From Anthostomella pinea (Eukaryota; Ascomycota; Sordariomycetes; Xylariales; Xylariaceae): a DNA stretch of 64,000 nt. The position numbers and the translations under genes are program-made. Every line of letters begins with the position of its first letter. The stretch's first letter is position 1. Below are positions 11,335 to 21,890 of the stretch, one piece after another. The stretch covers positions 2,108,001-2,172,000 of the forward strand of contig CAUWAG010000010.1 in assembly GCA_963556695.1 (NCBI GenBank). The letters are read 5' to 3'. A model generated the notes under the pieces. It saw only the letters and a program-made list of their open reading frames with translations, was not told where the DNA came from and did no database searches.

Positions 11335-12627
11335 ATGGCCGAACCAACGAACACGCCGATGCCGACAGCGCCCCCGACCCCTCGCTCCACCTCCCCCGCA
11401 CCACCTCTCCCACTCATCGGCGCGGGCAGCACCAGCAACCCGCCCTCGCTCTCCTCGTCGCCCACAACCTCGTTCGCGAAGCCGTCCCTCCCTACCGGCG
11501 GCGCCCTCGGCACCAAGCCCGTCGTGCTGCACATCGGCGACGCCATCCGCTACAACCCGGACGCCTACAGCGCCTTCACCACCGCCTTTGAGGTCATACG
11601 GCCCAGCGCGGCCGAGCGGTCGCGGGATGCTTTCATGGCCGCCCTGCGCGAGCGCCGCTGGGGCGACTTCTCGGCCATCTTCCGCCCGTTCTGGGGCACC
11701 GGCGGCGAGATGGGCCAGTGGGATGCGGAGCTCATTGCGCTGCTGCCGCCAAGCGTGCGGGTGTTTGCGAGCGCGGGCGCCGGGTTCGATTGGGCGGATG
11801 TGAAGCTGCTGGGGGAGACAGGTGTGTTGACGCTACCTACCTACGCTCTCTTACAGGGAAATAATGCTGTTCCGATAAACTAACATAAACCAACACCAAC
11901 AGGCATAATCTACTGCAACGCCGGCCTAGCCGCCTCCGAAGCCGTCGCCGACTTCGCCGTCGCCCTCATCATCAGCACCTTCCGCATGCTGCCCTACCTC
12001 ATAACCTCCGCGACGTCCGCCGCGACCTTCAGCGCCGCCCACGACAGCGCGACGGCGCAGTCGCACAACCTGCGCAGCCACGTGCTCGGCCTCGTCGGCC
12101 TCGGCAACATCGGCCAGCAGATCGCCCACAGGTGCCGCGCCGGCTTCGGCATGGAGGTCGCGTACTACGACGTCGAGCGCAAACCAGCCGACGTAGAGGC
12201 GCGCCTGCAGACGCGGTACTGCGAGTCGCTCGAGGCGCTCGTGCGGGGCGCCGACTGCGTCGTCTTGTGCACGCCTTCGGGCGCCGGGCGGTTGATCAAT
12301 AAGGAGAGTCTGGCGTGGTTCCGGCCCGGGGCGCGATTCGTGAATATTGCGCGCGGCACGCTAGTTGACGAGGAGGCGCTGGCGGATGCGCTGGAGGAAG
12401 GGCGGGTCAGTAACATAGCGCTGGACGTGCACGCGAATGAGCCCGAGGTGAACGCGCGGCTGAAGGCGTTTGCTGGCACGCGGGCGCTGCTGACGTGCCA
12501 TAGTGCTGGCGGGACTGTCGAGACGCATATTGGGTTTGAGGAGCTGAGTATGCGGAATATCACGGCCGTGCTGAGCGGAGGGGAGGCGGTTACGTCGGTT
12601 AATCTAGAGTGGTTGCGGAAGTCGTGA
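11335..12627 (+). CDS. D-isomer-specific 2-hydroxyacid dehydrogenase
   Basis: NAD(P)-dependent oxidoreductase converting 2-keto acids and D-2-hydroxy acids. Two exons, 11335-11821 and 11903-12627 (403 aa), flank an 81-nt intron with a CTAAC branch site. The start ATG sits in GCCATGGCC and is preferred to earlier non-ATG extension. After a Pro/Ser/Thr-rich N-terminus the catalytic domain begins near KPVVLHIGDA. The Rossmann dinucleotide motif is GLVGLGNIGQQ. The catalytic Arg lies in VNIARGTLVDEEAL, the Glu in DVHANEPEV and the His in LLTCHSAGGT, where family members usually have an HVGG-like motif. The nearest well-known fungal relatives are D-mandelate and glyoxylate/hydroxypyruvate reductases; the substrate is not decided by the sequence. 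Confidence 0.92.
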
Positions 12628-13292
12628 GAACCGACATTCAAGGCGCTGGCCTGACAGCGAGATTTTGACGATGGGAACGTTTAGCGAGCGTCTGGTATTG
12701 ATGGGATATACTGTTGGGAGGCACTTACGTTACTACTTAGAAATACCCATAGATGGGACACATGGCGTTTGTACATGAGACGAGACATGAAATTAAGACA
12801 GCAGGACTTGGGTTCAACGTTACTCGTGGCATGTCCAGATGACCCTTTCACTAGCGACAAAGCAGATAGCGTTGTATTCATTCGCATGGGAATTACCGAT
12901 AGTCAAGTTTGATTTCTGTCGAACTGGAAATGGGAGAACAGAGGACTCCGACAGGCATCTTAGTATCATTTCGATTGATTTTATCAACAGATTCCACTCG
13001 TTGGAAGTGCGATGCCACGGTCTCTCCTCAGCCATCCAACCAAGTCGGAAGCAATGAACCATCCCAACCACCGCCGTTTGACAGTCCGGAAAATGCAAGA
13101 AAGGGGTTGGTCAAACACACCGACCTCAGATACGGTATATACAACCCAGCAGTAAGCCAACGCCGTGACAGTCCGCACCTTCAACACAGATCCTTGCTCA
13201 ATACAGAAGGGCTCCCGAACAAGGGACACACTGCCTCCGGGCGTCTTTCTCCGCTTTCTTCCATCTCGGACTTCCCTCTCGGCCACCGGGCT
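12628..13292. other. Convergent intergenic region
   Basis: Lies between the 3' ends of the dehydrogenase (+) and the membrane glycoprotein (-) and should contain both terminators. No coding or repeat signal recognised. Confidence 0.5.
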
Positions 13293-15134
13293 TCACATAC
13301 TCTGCCTATACGACGGACCGCCACTCCACTCCGGACTCGACGGCTCCTCGATGGGCGTCGAGTCCAGCTCCACGGCCCTGGCCTTCTTGGCTTCTGCGCT
13401 GTTGTAAGCTCCTCCGCTCTGGACAGCGCCTCCCATTGCATGGGAGGCCTCCTGTCCTGCTCTGGTAGGAGCTAAGGCCGGGTGGCCGTAGTTGTGATCT
13501 AGCCCAAGCTCTTTGGCCCGGCTATCCTGCCTGCCTACGCCGACAGTCGCGACAGTCGATGATCCATAATCACGGCTGTCACGATCCGACATAGACGACA
13601 CCGTCTCATCGCCGCCGTACCCCTGCTGATTGGGGGTCTGGGTCTGAGTCTGTCGCTTGCGGGACCCCCCCCTGGTCGGCAACTGTCGCTGATCCTGGAT
13701 GACCAAGGCGGGCGGTGATGCCGTCCGCGAGTAGCGGCTCGAACGGCGGGAGTGGCTGTGGTTATTCGTCGTTTTGGTCTTGGTTGCGCCTTCGCGGACT
13801 GTGTACGATACACTCACCATGGGCGGCGGCGCTGCCACTCCCGCACTCGGTGTCGACCATTGATCCATCTCCCTTCCTCCCCTGTCGCCCTCGCCCCCTC
13901 TCAAAGAGTCCATTCGCTGCCCCTGCCGATCTGCCTCCACTTCCTTCGTCATCTTTTCCTTCTTCTTCCAGAGCGTCAACCCTAGACACGTTGACCTCTC
14001 CCGACTCCGCGGCCGCCCATAATCATCACCATAGCCATAACTCCCCGCATCTCTCGACTTGCGTCCGCCCATAACCTTGACATCGTAGTGATTCGTCGAG
14101 TTATCCTCCTTGTGGCTCTTCTTGTTCCGACTAAAGCCCAGGTTGGCCTTGGCCTTGGCCTTGTTCAGCTTGCGGCGCACGAGCAGGTACGCCAACAGCA
14201 GGGCGAGCAGTGCGAGAAACCCGCCGACTGCGCCGCCGGCTATGGCGCCTGTGTTCGTCGTGCTGTTGGTGGAAGAGCCGGGGGATGGAGTGGACGAGGA
14301 TGTGCTGCTGTCGGTGGGGTTGCCGGAACCTGGGACTGCTGTGGTGGGTGATGAGGCCACGCCCGGGTCGCTGGGACTGGGTGTTGCAGTGAGTGTTGGC
14401 GAGGGCGTGGTGTGCGTCTTGGAGAAGATCGAGGCGTCGACGACGAACTGCGGGACGTCGAGGATGGAGACTGCGGACGAGCTCTCGAAGCACTTGTACA
14501 TGGAGCGCTGGGGCGAGCCGGTCCAGATGTAGGTCCCGCACGCTGGCTCGGTTGCTTGTTGGCTGCGGTGGTATTAGTTGAAAATGTCATGCATATCGGC
14601 TTTCTTGAGAGGTAGGTATTTTAGGGAATGGAGGTGCATACCAACATCCGGTGTTGGGCCCGGGATTATCGCAGTCGCCGTTCTGCACGGCCGAGTAGTC
14701 GAGACACACGGAGTAGAACGGCTCTATGGTCCCGGACGCGCATGCGACGATGTGGTCGTCATTTGTTGCGCATGAGAAGCCGTTGCCGCATACAACGGCC
14801 GAAGCTGTGAGTTGTGTAAGTGACGATTCCGGTCTCACCCAACTCTTCGTTAGTGGGAGGATCACTTACAGGATATGCCGCTGAACCATCCACACGTTTC
14901 TGAGTTGGTCCAGTTTGTCGTCTCCTGCCGTCGCATGAGAAGATCAACCACGACCTCGATATCGGATTTCACACCGGGCGCTGGTGTCGGCTTTGGCGTC
15001 CATCCCACTTGGCTACTGTCTGCGACGTTGCTCGTCTCTTGCGGCGACCACTCGAGCTCTCTGTTGTTGGACCATCGTAGCCAGGCTGCATGCGTGCAGC
15101 TGGAGGCAGCGAGTAATAACACCGAAGACCTCAT
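13293..15134 (-). CDS. Single-pass surface glycoprotein with Ser/Thr stalk
   Basis: Predicted plasma-membrane or cell-wall-associated type I protein of unknown function. Three exons, read from high to low coordinates: 15134-14870, 14804-14642 and 14562-13293, give 565 aa with both splices in frame. The N-terminus MRSSVLLLAASSCTHAAW is a signal peptide. A Cys-containing extracellular domain follows (CGNGFSCATND, VACASGT, CLDYSAVQNGDCDNPG, ACGTYIW). Next come a Ser/Thr/Pro stalk, one transmembrane helix (AIAGGAVGGFLALLALLLAY), a basic stop-transfer stretch RRKLNKAKAKA, and a long, disordered, Ser/Arg/Gly-rich cytoplasmic tail. The architecture resembles fungal wall-stress sensors and mucin-like proteins, but no WSC domain is obvious. 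Confidence 0.82.
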
Positions 15135-16660
15135 GGTCTGGTCGCAAAAGAATCCTCCTCTCAAAAATCTAATGCGTTCCAACTCCCAGATAACTGGCAG
15201 CCGGCTCGAAGCAGCAGAAAGGCCGGCAGGCAATCCGGGATGATGCGCCGTCTCGGAAGGACCCGCTGCCGGTATTCGAGATGGATGTGCCAGATGGGAT
15301 CGTCGAAGCTCACTCAGTGCAGTGGGGCTTGGCAGCTCTCGAGTCCAAGAAAAACCGATAGGGAGGGTATCAAAACAAAAGTCAAGTTACCCAGCAATGA
15401 AGAAATGTCAGGTTTGTGAAGGCAGAAAGGTGCGCGAGTACGGGGATCGCCTTAAAACAGGTCGGGCGCCTAATGAGGTACAATGTGAGGTACCGATTCA
15501 CGCTGCGTGCACGCGTCTCAATGGCAGTTGGGAGCTGGCCCGTAGAATGGACCGTGAAATGGACCGGGGAGCTGGATCTGGAGCTTGGTCAAGACTGCAT
15601 GGACTGGACATACGGTCAGGTTGGCATGCTTGGTATCAATATGATAGAAAATCAGTAGGACCACGATGGTCTGCCTGTGAAGCATCCCATGTCGTTTTGA
15701 GGATGATAGCGCGTGCCTATTTGGAGCTGCCTGGGCCAGCCGACAACGATGAGTCACTCTAGCAACCATGAAATACCAGTCCCACCACGACACTATTGCC
15801 AGCTAGTCCATTGGCTGTAAGTGTTATCCATAAGGCATCTAGTCAAAAGGACAGTGCCAGATGGTGTAATGATAGGGTGACTGATCACCACTCACCCGGC
15901 TAGGATTACCTTTAGGCTATCCGTCTCACGAGATGACGAGACGATACTGTGCTACAGTCAGAGGTTGCCAATACGACTCTCCCTGAGGCTTAGATAGATG
16001 GATGGATGGGTGGCTATCACTTCCATGCTGTCAATATGATTCCCGTCTTCTCAGTCTCATCATGGACCCCTGCAGCCGCCGCATCTTGGAGTTCCTGAGC
16101 TGGGGATGATACCCTGCCTTAAAGACTCCGCGGATGTACATCACTCCCAGTCTGAGAGCTGATAGAACTCTCTATCCATATACTCAAGCTGAAGCCCAGC
16201 GACTACCTAATAAGCCAGGCTTCCTTCCCAAGAACTGATGTGACTCTAGAAATGGGACTCTTCTTAGCCGCGGGACTGGCGCCTGGATCGCAAAGCCAAG
16301 ACAGGTTCTCAACCAATCAACTCTGCCGCAAAGCGCCGCTTTGGGCTTAGCACTCCCGCTGAGGTGCATCGTGTTTCAGGCCCGATGAATCATGGCCAAT
16401 CCTCAACCACCGGCTCTGGCTATTCTGGACTCTCTAAACAGACGGTAAATCTGCCTTCCGAGAATCTTGGCGTGATACGTCTGATGTCAGATGTCGTGAG
16501 TCGAATTAATGAGCAGTCGGATGTCATTTCATTCTTATAATTAGGTATGCGTCTCTGTTCATTGCGCAGTTGCTTTTCGCCATTTCGCCGAATGAACGAT
16601 GGGTGCCGGAGGGTATTCTGACTTAGAACGCCAGAGTGGTAGGCTTGGGTGGGCATCGAC
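15135..16660. other. Intergenic; no recognised gene
   Basis: Contains the promoter of the minus-strand surface glycoprotein. A 146-codon plus-strand frame at 15322-15762 has a CxxC near its start but no family resemblance and no supporting introns, so I do not call it. The stretch ends at the TA dinucleotide where the large pogo-bounded nest begins. Confidence 0.45.
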
Positions 16661-17256
16661 TAACGGCGGGGGCCCCCAAGTGGGACAGCCCCCCAAGTGG
16701 GACACTTTTCACACCCAACATCACAATGTTCACTTATACACATCTTTATCGGCAATGAAGCCCTAGATACCGTAAGTACGGCATTATAATTTTCTTTTCT
16801 TTGTGACGGTCTGACCTCCTGTACGTCTGTCAGCCTATCGATGTGGTCAGTGCGCTGCATCAGGTGACCTGGCGCACAGGACGTGTTGCCACAGCTGTAC
16901 TAGATTGGGTAATTGTGGGGCGGGTTGAAGGATCTTTAATCCCACCAGAATTAGCTGGCGGGTCAAATCCTTCTTTCCCTCCCCACCGAGAGATTCTTAC
17001 ACGTACGTAGTGAAAGCAGGACTGTTACGTCCACTCCATATTTACGCTTCGTGACATTCTTGATGTTTCTTCCTAGGTAGATTTTATTAGGTCTGCTGCT
17101 GCGGGATGGCCCGTGGAGGGGGCGGAAGTTAGCACTTCCGGGCCTAATCTGAGGGGTAATAGGACCCGTGCCCCTTATTACGTCCCATCCAACAGAAGTC
17201 TTGCTGTTCTTTTTTTTATTCTTTTCTGTAAGCAATATCAGCTTCAGTACAACAAA

Positions 17257-17479
17257 ATGCCCCCTTCATACATTGAAGAAGACCTTTTAGAAGCAATAGC
17301 CGCTATAAACGATGGCCTATCTCTCCACAAGGTCTATTATCGCTGGTGAGTACCCAAATCGACTCTCTCTCGCAAGGTAGACGGCACCACAATGCGCCCA
17401 ACTGCCACAGTGTAAGAAGGGCATTCTCATACTCAGAAATTAAGCCCTCCTCAAGAAAAGAAGGTGGTTTCATGGATTC
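17257..17479 (+). pseudogene. N-terminal fragment of pogo element 1 transposase
   Basis: Starts MPPSYIEEDLLEAIAAINDG, the helix-turn-helix (psq-type) start of Fot1/pogo transposases. It reads LHKVYYRW, then a TGA, then VPKSTLSRKV in the same frame, then a TAA (before EGHSHTQKLSPPQEKKVVSW). Coding ends at 17479, where an LTR-like repeat begins. The stops fit C-to-T/G-to-A decay. Confidence 0.82.
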
Positions 17480-17694
17480 TGTCACGGCGAGCGTACTGAG
17501 GAGCTGGGACATGGCCGGCAGCAAGCAGCTATTACTCTATTGACGAGAATATCAAGACTAGAGAGGAAAGGAAGAGAGAGAGAGAGATAGGTACAGCGGG
17601 AGGTTGCCCCTTTTAAGGGGATCCTCTGGTCAGATCCTTCCCTCATTGGGAAGTATCGGCTTGTCATATGGGAAGGTCTGTATAGGCCGTAACA
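17480..17694. repeat. LTR-like repeat family A, copy 1
   Basis: A 215-bp sequence starting TGTCACGGCGAGCGTACTG and ending GGCCGTAACA. It is closely related to 49255-49470, and its first 62 bp to the reverse strand of 58781-58842. TG...CA termini suggest an LTR. No matching 5-bp target duplication is present on the two sides, so it may be one end of a larger decayed element whose body is the AT-rich block that follows. Confidence 0.7.
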
Positions 17695-19655
17695 ATAAGC
17701 AGAATATTTATAAAACTATTATATCGTATTATAATTATAAAAACTTATAAATGTAACTTTTACGTTAAAAGAACAAAAGCTACTTAAGAATTTAACGTTT
17801 AAAGCATTATAAGTATTAAAAAATATATGCCTTTACAGATAGCTTTATAAAAAGAAATATAAAAGCGGTTAAACATTAAATTGAAACTAATAAATCTAGC
17901 AAAAGGTTGCAATAATTACGAGTTATATTTAAAGTTATAAAAATATAAATACTCGGGTTATTATTGTTATTTTAAGTATTTTGAATCTTTAAATTAACAT
18001 TAATAAAAAGATGATAAATAATAATATCTATACGAAGTTTTATTAATAAATTATATATAGTTAAAAGAAATTGTAATAAAAAAATAACATAAGTTAAATT
18101 TTTATATATAATATTAATATTAAAACTATAAATAAATAAAACGGTTAAAGTTACGGTTATAAAGAAATAGTAAAAATATCGTAAATATACAATATTATCG
18201 ATTATTATTTTATGATAAAGTTTATATATTTACGATTAAAAAGTAATAACGGCTTGAGGGTTATAAAAGGCGTGCTAAACAAGAAAACAGAGTATGAACT
18301 AGGTACTAAACTCATGTAAACTACCTATAAATTACGAAAATAGTTTTTAAATACTTTGACCGTTTATAAAATGATAATATATATTAAACATAAAAATTAG
18401 GTATACTTATATACTAATTAAGATATTTATAACCGCGTAATTATAATTATAGCTATATCTTTACGTAAAACGTTATTTAATTGAAAAAGTAATTTTTAAA
18501 ATATTTAAAAGTAGATAAATAGGTAAAGTAAAAAGGATATAATATTTTAACCGTTTTCAATATAAGCTATTGTCAAAATTTGAATAATCAAAACAAATTA
18601 TGAAAAAGTTTTTTACTTTACATTTATTTATAGCATCGGTTTTATATAATACAGGCTTTATAACGTTAATATAATTTTTATAATCCGCCTTGATTACGTT
18701 TATTATAATATTAGTACGATACCTATATAATTAAAGCAGGTATTATCGTTAAAGTATTAAGTCGTTTTATTAAAAAGTATATTTAATAAATTTTGAACGG
18801 TTATTATATATATATAAAGAAAATGACAAGGTCTTTTTATATAGCATTTTTATTATTAAATTCTAGTACTTTAAAAGCATAGTATCCAAAAAACACTATA
18901 TATAAAATAAACCAAACATATTTATAAGATTTACTTATTTAAATTATAAAGAGAATTAATATTAGCAAGATAATTTGACGTTAAATATTTATTCAAACTA
19001 ACGTTATATATTTTTAACCCGGTTTTAATCTAAGTTTATACGTTATAAATAAAGCGGTTAAATACTAGGCTTTGTTAACGAAATGTTAAAATTTCTTTTT
19101 TAATTATAACTTTACTATTTAAAAAGTACGAATAATATTTATCCATTTGTAAGTTTTAAACAAAATAAATAAATAATATTTTCAACAGATATATAAAATA
19201 TTTATAAAAAAATATAGTGATATTAAACCGGCTTCTATTAAACTTTAGTAAATAATAACAGCTAAATAAACCTTTATAAATATCGTTGTTGTTTTAAGAA
19301 TACCTAGCCGCTTATAAAGTTTAACGTTTATCATATTTAAAAACTTAATATAATTATAAATAATTTTAATTCTAAGTATATATAATAAAAGAATTTCTTC
19401 ATTTATATTTTTTCAATTTCTATATTACGCGTTATTATTATTATGAAATTATTTATTTTAAGTTATACATCTTCATATAGTTATAACTTTTTATCTCTTA
19501 TTAACTAAGTTATAATTTTTTATCTATAAATAAGATGGATTTTAATTAATCAGCTATTTACGACTTTTATTAAGTTGATTAATATATTTACCTTGGAAAA
19601 TATAAAAAGCTGAGCAAGTTTATTTCATTAATTTCATTGCGCAACGTGGGTTACA
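17695..19655. other. Extremely AT-rich block, RIP-like
   Basis: Nearly 2 kb of DNA dominated by TATAA/TTTAT words, with no open frame of useful length and stops in every frame. This is the usual appearance of repetitive DNA after heavy repeat-induced point mutation. Its origin is unreadable by eye; it may be the interior of the family A element. Confidence 0.7.
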
Positions 19656-20340
19656 AGCGAGCGGGACGCACAAGCGAGTAGGACACTTTCACAAACCTCT
19701 TCAACTTTCAACTTCTAACTAATATTCCTCTACACACGACAACGGCACCGCGTTATAACGAATCAGACATGCAGCTAACTGTTCAAGCTAAAAAACGAGA
19801 CCCTTATATTTCTATGTAAAAACTTGTTAAAACTTTCTACCTATCAATCTCTACACTGGCTAAAAGAATCGCCGGCCGACCATCATGACTCAATAGCATG
19901 CCCAATTTTTTGAAACTTACAGTTTCCAAAGAGAATGCCATTTGCTCCTTCATACTCGACCTGGATGCGTGAGCATTTCTACCCCGGTACACTTATGTTG
20001 AAAATATGGCGAATCAATTATTGGCAGCATATGAGACTGGACACGTCAGAAAGAACTGAATGGCGAACTTCATCAAACGTATACCAGGCCTCCGGACGCG
20101 TTTTCATTGTAGAATGGACTACTCGAGGGTCTTGAACAAAGATCCAGATGCGTATTACGCATAGTTTTGCTAAGTTGCGGCAGTAATCACGAAACATGGT
20201 ATCTAAAATGCGGATATTTATAACTTTAACGAGACTGGGTTTATGATGGGCATTATTAGGTCTAGCATGGTCATTATAAGCGCCAAAAAATGTGACAAGC
20301 CTAGACAAGCTCAGCAACGCAACAGAGAATGGCCTACAAT
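19656..20340 (+). mobile_element. Pogo element 2, 5' part (decayed)
   Basis: After a TA (19654-19655) the sequence has a pogo-like terminus with the repeated motif CAAGCGAGNGGGAC / CAAGCGAGTAGGAC. A decayed transposase follows: PRYNESDMQL, then STLAKRIAGRPS, SFILDLDA and the catalytic region NFNETGFMMG (first Asp position now Asn), up to GNREWPTII-like sequence at 20340. Several stops interrupt it. The element is cut at 20341 by the Copia LTR and its 3' half is not found after the Copia element. It differs from element 1 in both termini and protein. Confidence 0.78.
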
Positions 20341-20489
20341 TATTGAATGGGAGCCGGAGATAAATACCGGAAGATCTCTAGTGGGGAAGAGAAGTATAGA
20401 GCATCTGACCCACCAAGAAGACAGATGATCAATCTCTGCACGCAGAGCAGAATAATCAATAGAATCAATCAATATCCGTATATTTAACA
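20341..20489 (+). repeat. 5' LTR of the Copia element
   Basis: 149 bp, TATTGAATGGGAGCC...TTTAACA. It differs from the 3' LTR at roughly a dozen positions, many C/T or G/A, including the terminal TG changed to TA. Confidence 0.88.
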
Positions 20490-20561
20490 ATTAAGAGTCT
20501 CATTGAATCTACGCAACCGGCATCTATATTTTGAATACATGTATTATACAATCATTTCAAG

Positions 20562-21890
20562 ATGAATATCACCATTCTAACCCAGAATGCAACTGCATAC
20601 TATCGGTCTAGAAAGGACTTTGTTAACTGGGGACTCTAATTCCAGAAAAGGGCTGAAGCACTTGGCATCTGGCAACATATTGCGCCAGGAGTAACTACTC
20701 TATGGCCAACAGCATCAACGCCTCCGGATATCCTATCAGAAGAGTATTCAAAGAAGTCTACCAGAACTGCTCAAACAGCAGTGGAGGAGGAATGAGTCCT
20801 CGCTTCACACCTTACAACAGAGGGAGCAGCTGACTTCAAGATGAACGTCGCCCTATTTGAGCACAAAGACAAGATCTATCAGCGAACCAAGACCTCCATA
20901 TCCGAACTTACCAAGTGGACTCTTGAAACCGTTAATCCTACCATACAAGAGACCAAACTACTCCCTAAACGAAACCTCCGCCAGTGGTACCAAAAGCTTG
21001 CAACTGAAGGAGCCATCTATAATGAGAACATCATGCACCAGGCCCAAGTCGATTACTATGTCATTATATCAACAATCAATAAAGGGGTACAAAAAAAGAA
21101 AGAAAAGGATTTTATTAGCTGGATTAAAGAGTAGGAATTGATTATGGCCAGGGCTATGAAAGACAGGGTCCCTGAGGCTCTATCTCCAGCAACCTGGTTC
21201 AATGACTTCATAGTCACTGTCGCCTTGATGAATCCCAATTGGTCTTCTCAAACCAGGGCAAACAAGAAGGAAAGAGTGCTTGAAAGCAGTATTTCATACT
21301 CCTAAATAGCCTCTGACCTCCACGACGACTGGATAACAATGCGCGCCATTACCAATCCTTTGAAAGGATAGAAAGCGGGTTTCCTAGCCCTTCATGGAGA
21401 ACAGCCTAACGATACAGGAGACCCAAAAAAAGACTCAATTGGAGACAAGAGAGAAAAGGAGCATCCCCAAGAACAATCAGACGTAAGAGGCAGAGGCCGC
21501 AATAAAGGAAACAACAACCAGAAACAACAAGGGGGCTCAAGAGGTGGATCAAGAGGAGGTTTAAGAGGAGGAAATCAGGGAGCTTCTGGCAAAAGGGGCC
21601 GAGACAATGGAGAAGCTCCTTCAACCACTCAAGCATGCAAGGGATGCTACTATAAAGGGCACCACTTCACAGAGTGCTTTTACCTCTTCCCAGACAAGCG
21701 ACCAAATGGATGGAAAGTCCACCATGGAGTGGAGCAAATGGTCAAAATACTGCTTGAAAGGGACAACAATCTATCTAAAGAAGTGGCCCGAATTTCCAAG
21801 AGACAGACACTACGTGATTGACTCGCAGAAAGGGGTGAGAGAGTACAACATGTGCCAACACACGCAAAGAAGACAGCAGCATCTTACTTA
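20562..21890 (+). pseudogene. Copia gag region
   Basis: Begins at ATG 20562 (MNITILTQNATAYYRSRKDF) and reads in pieces through several stops. It includes a Gag-like helical region around 20841-21134 and an Arg/Gly/Gln-rich segment. A CCHC zinc knuckle near 21630-21685 (CKGCYYKGHHFTEC) binds nucleic acid in intact elements. Confidence 0.78.

Noticed and set aside
13715..14532. Plus-strand frames opposite the surface glycoprotein
   Set aside because: Shadows of a Ser/Pro/Arg-rich exon; the minus-strand gene has signal peptide, TM helix and three consistent splice sites.
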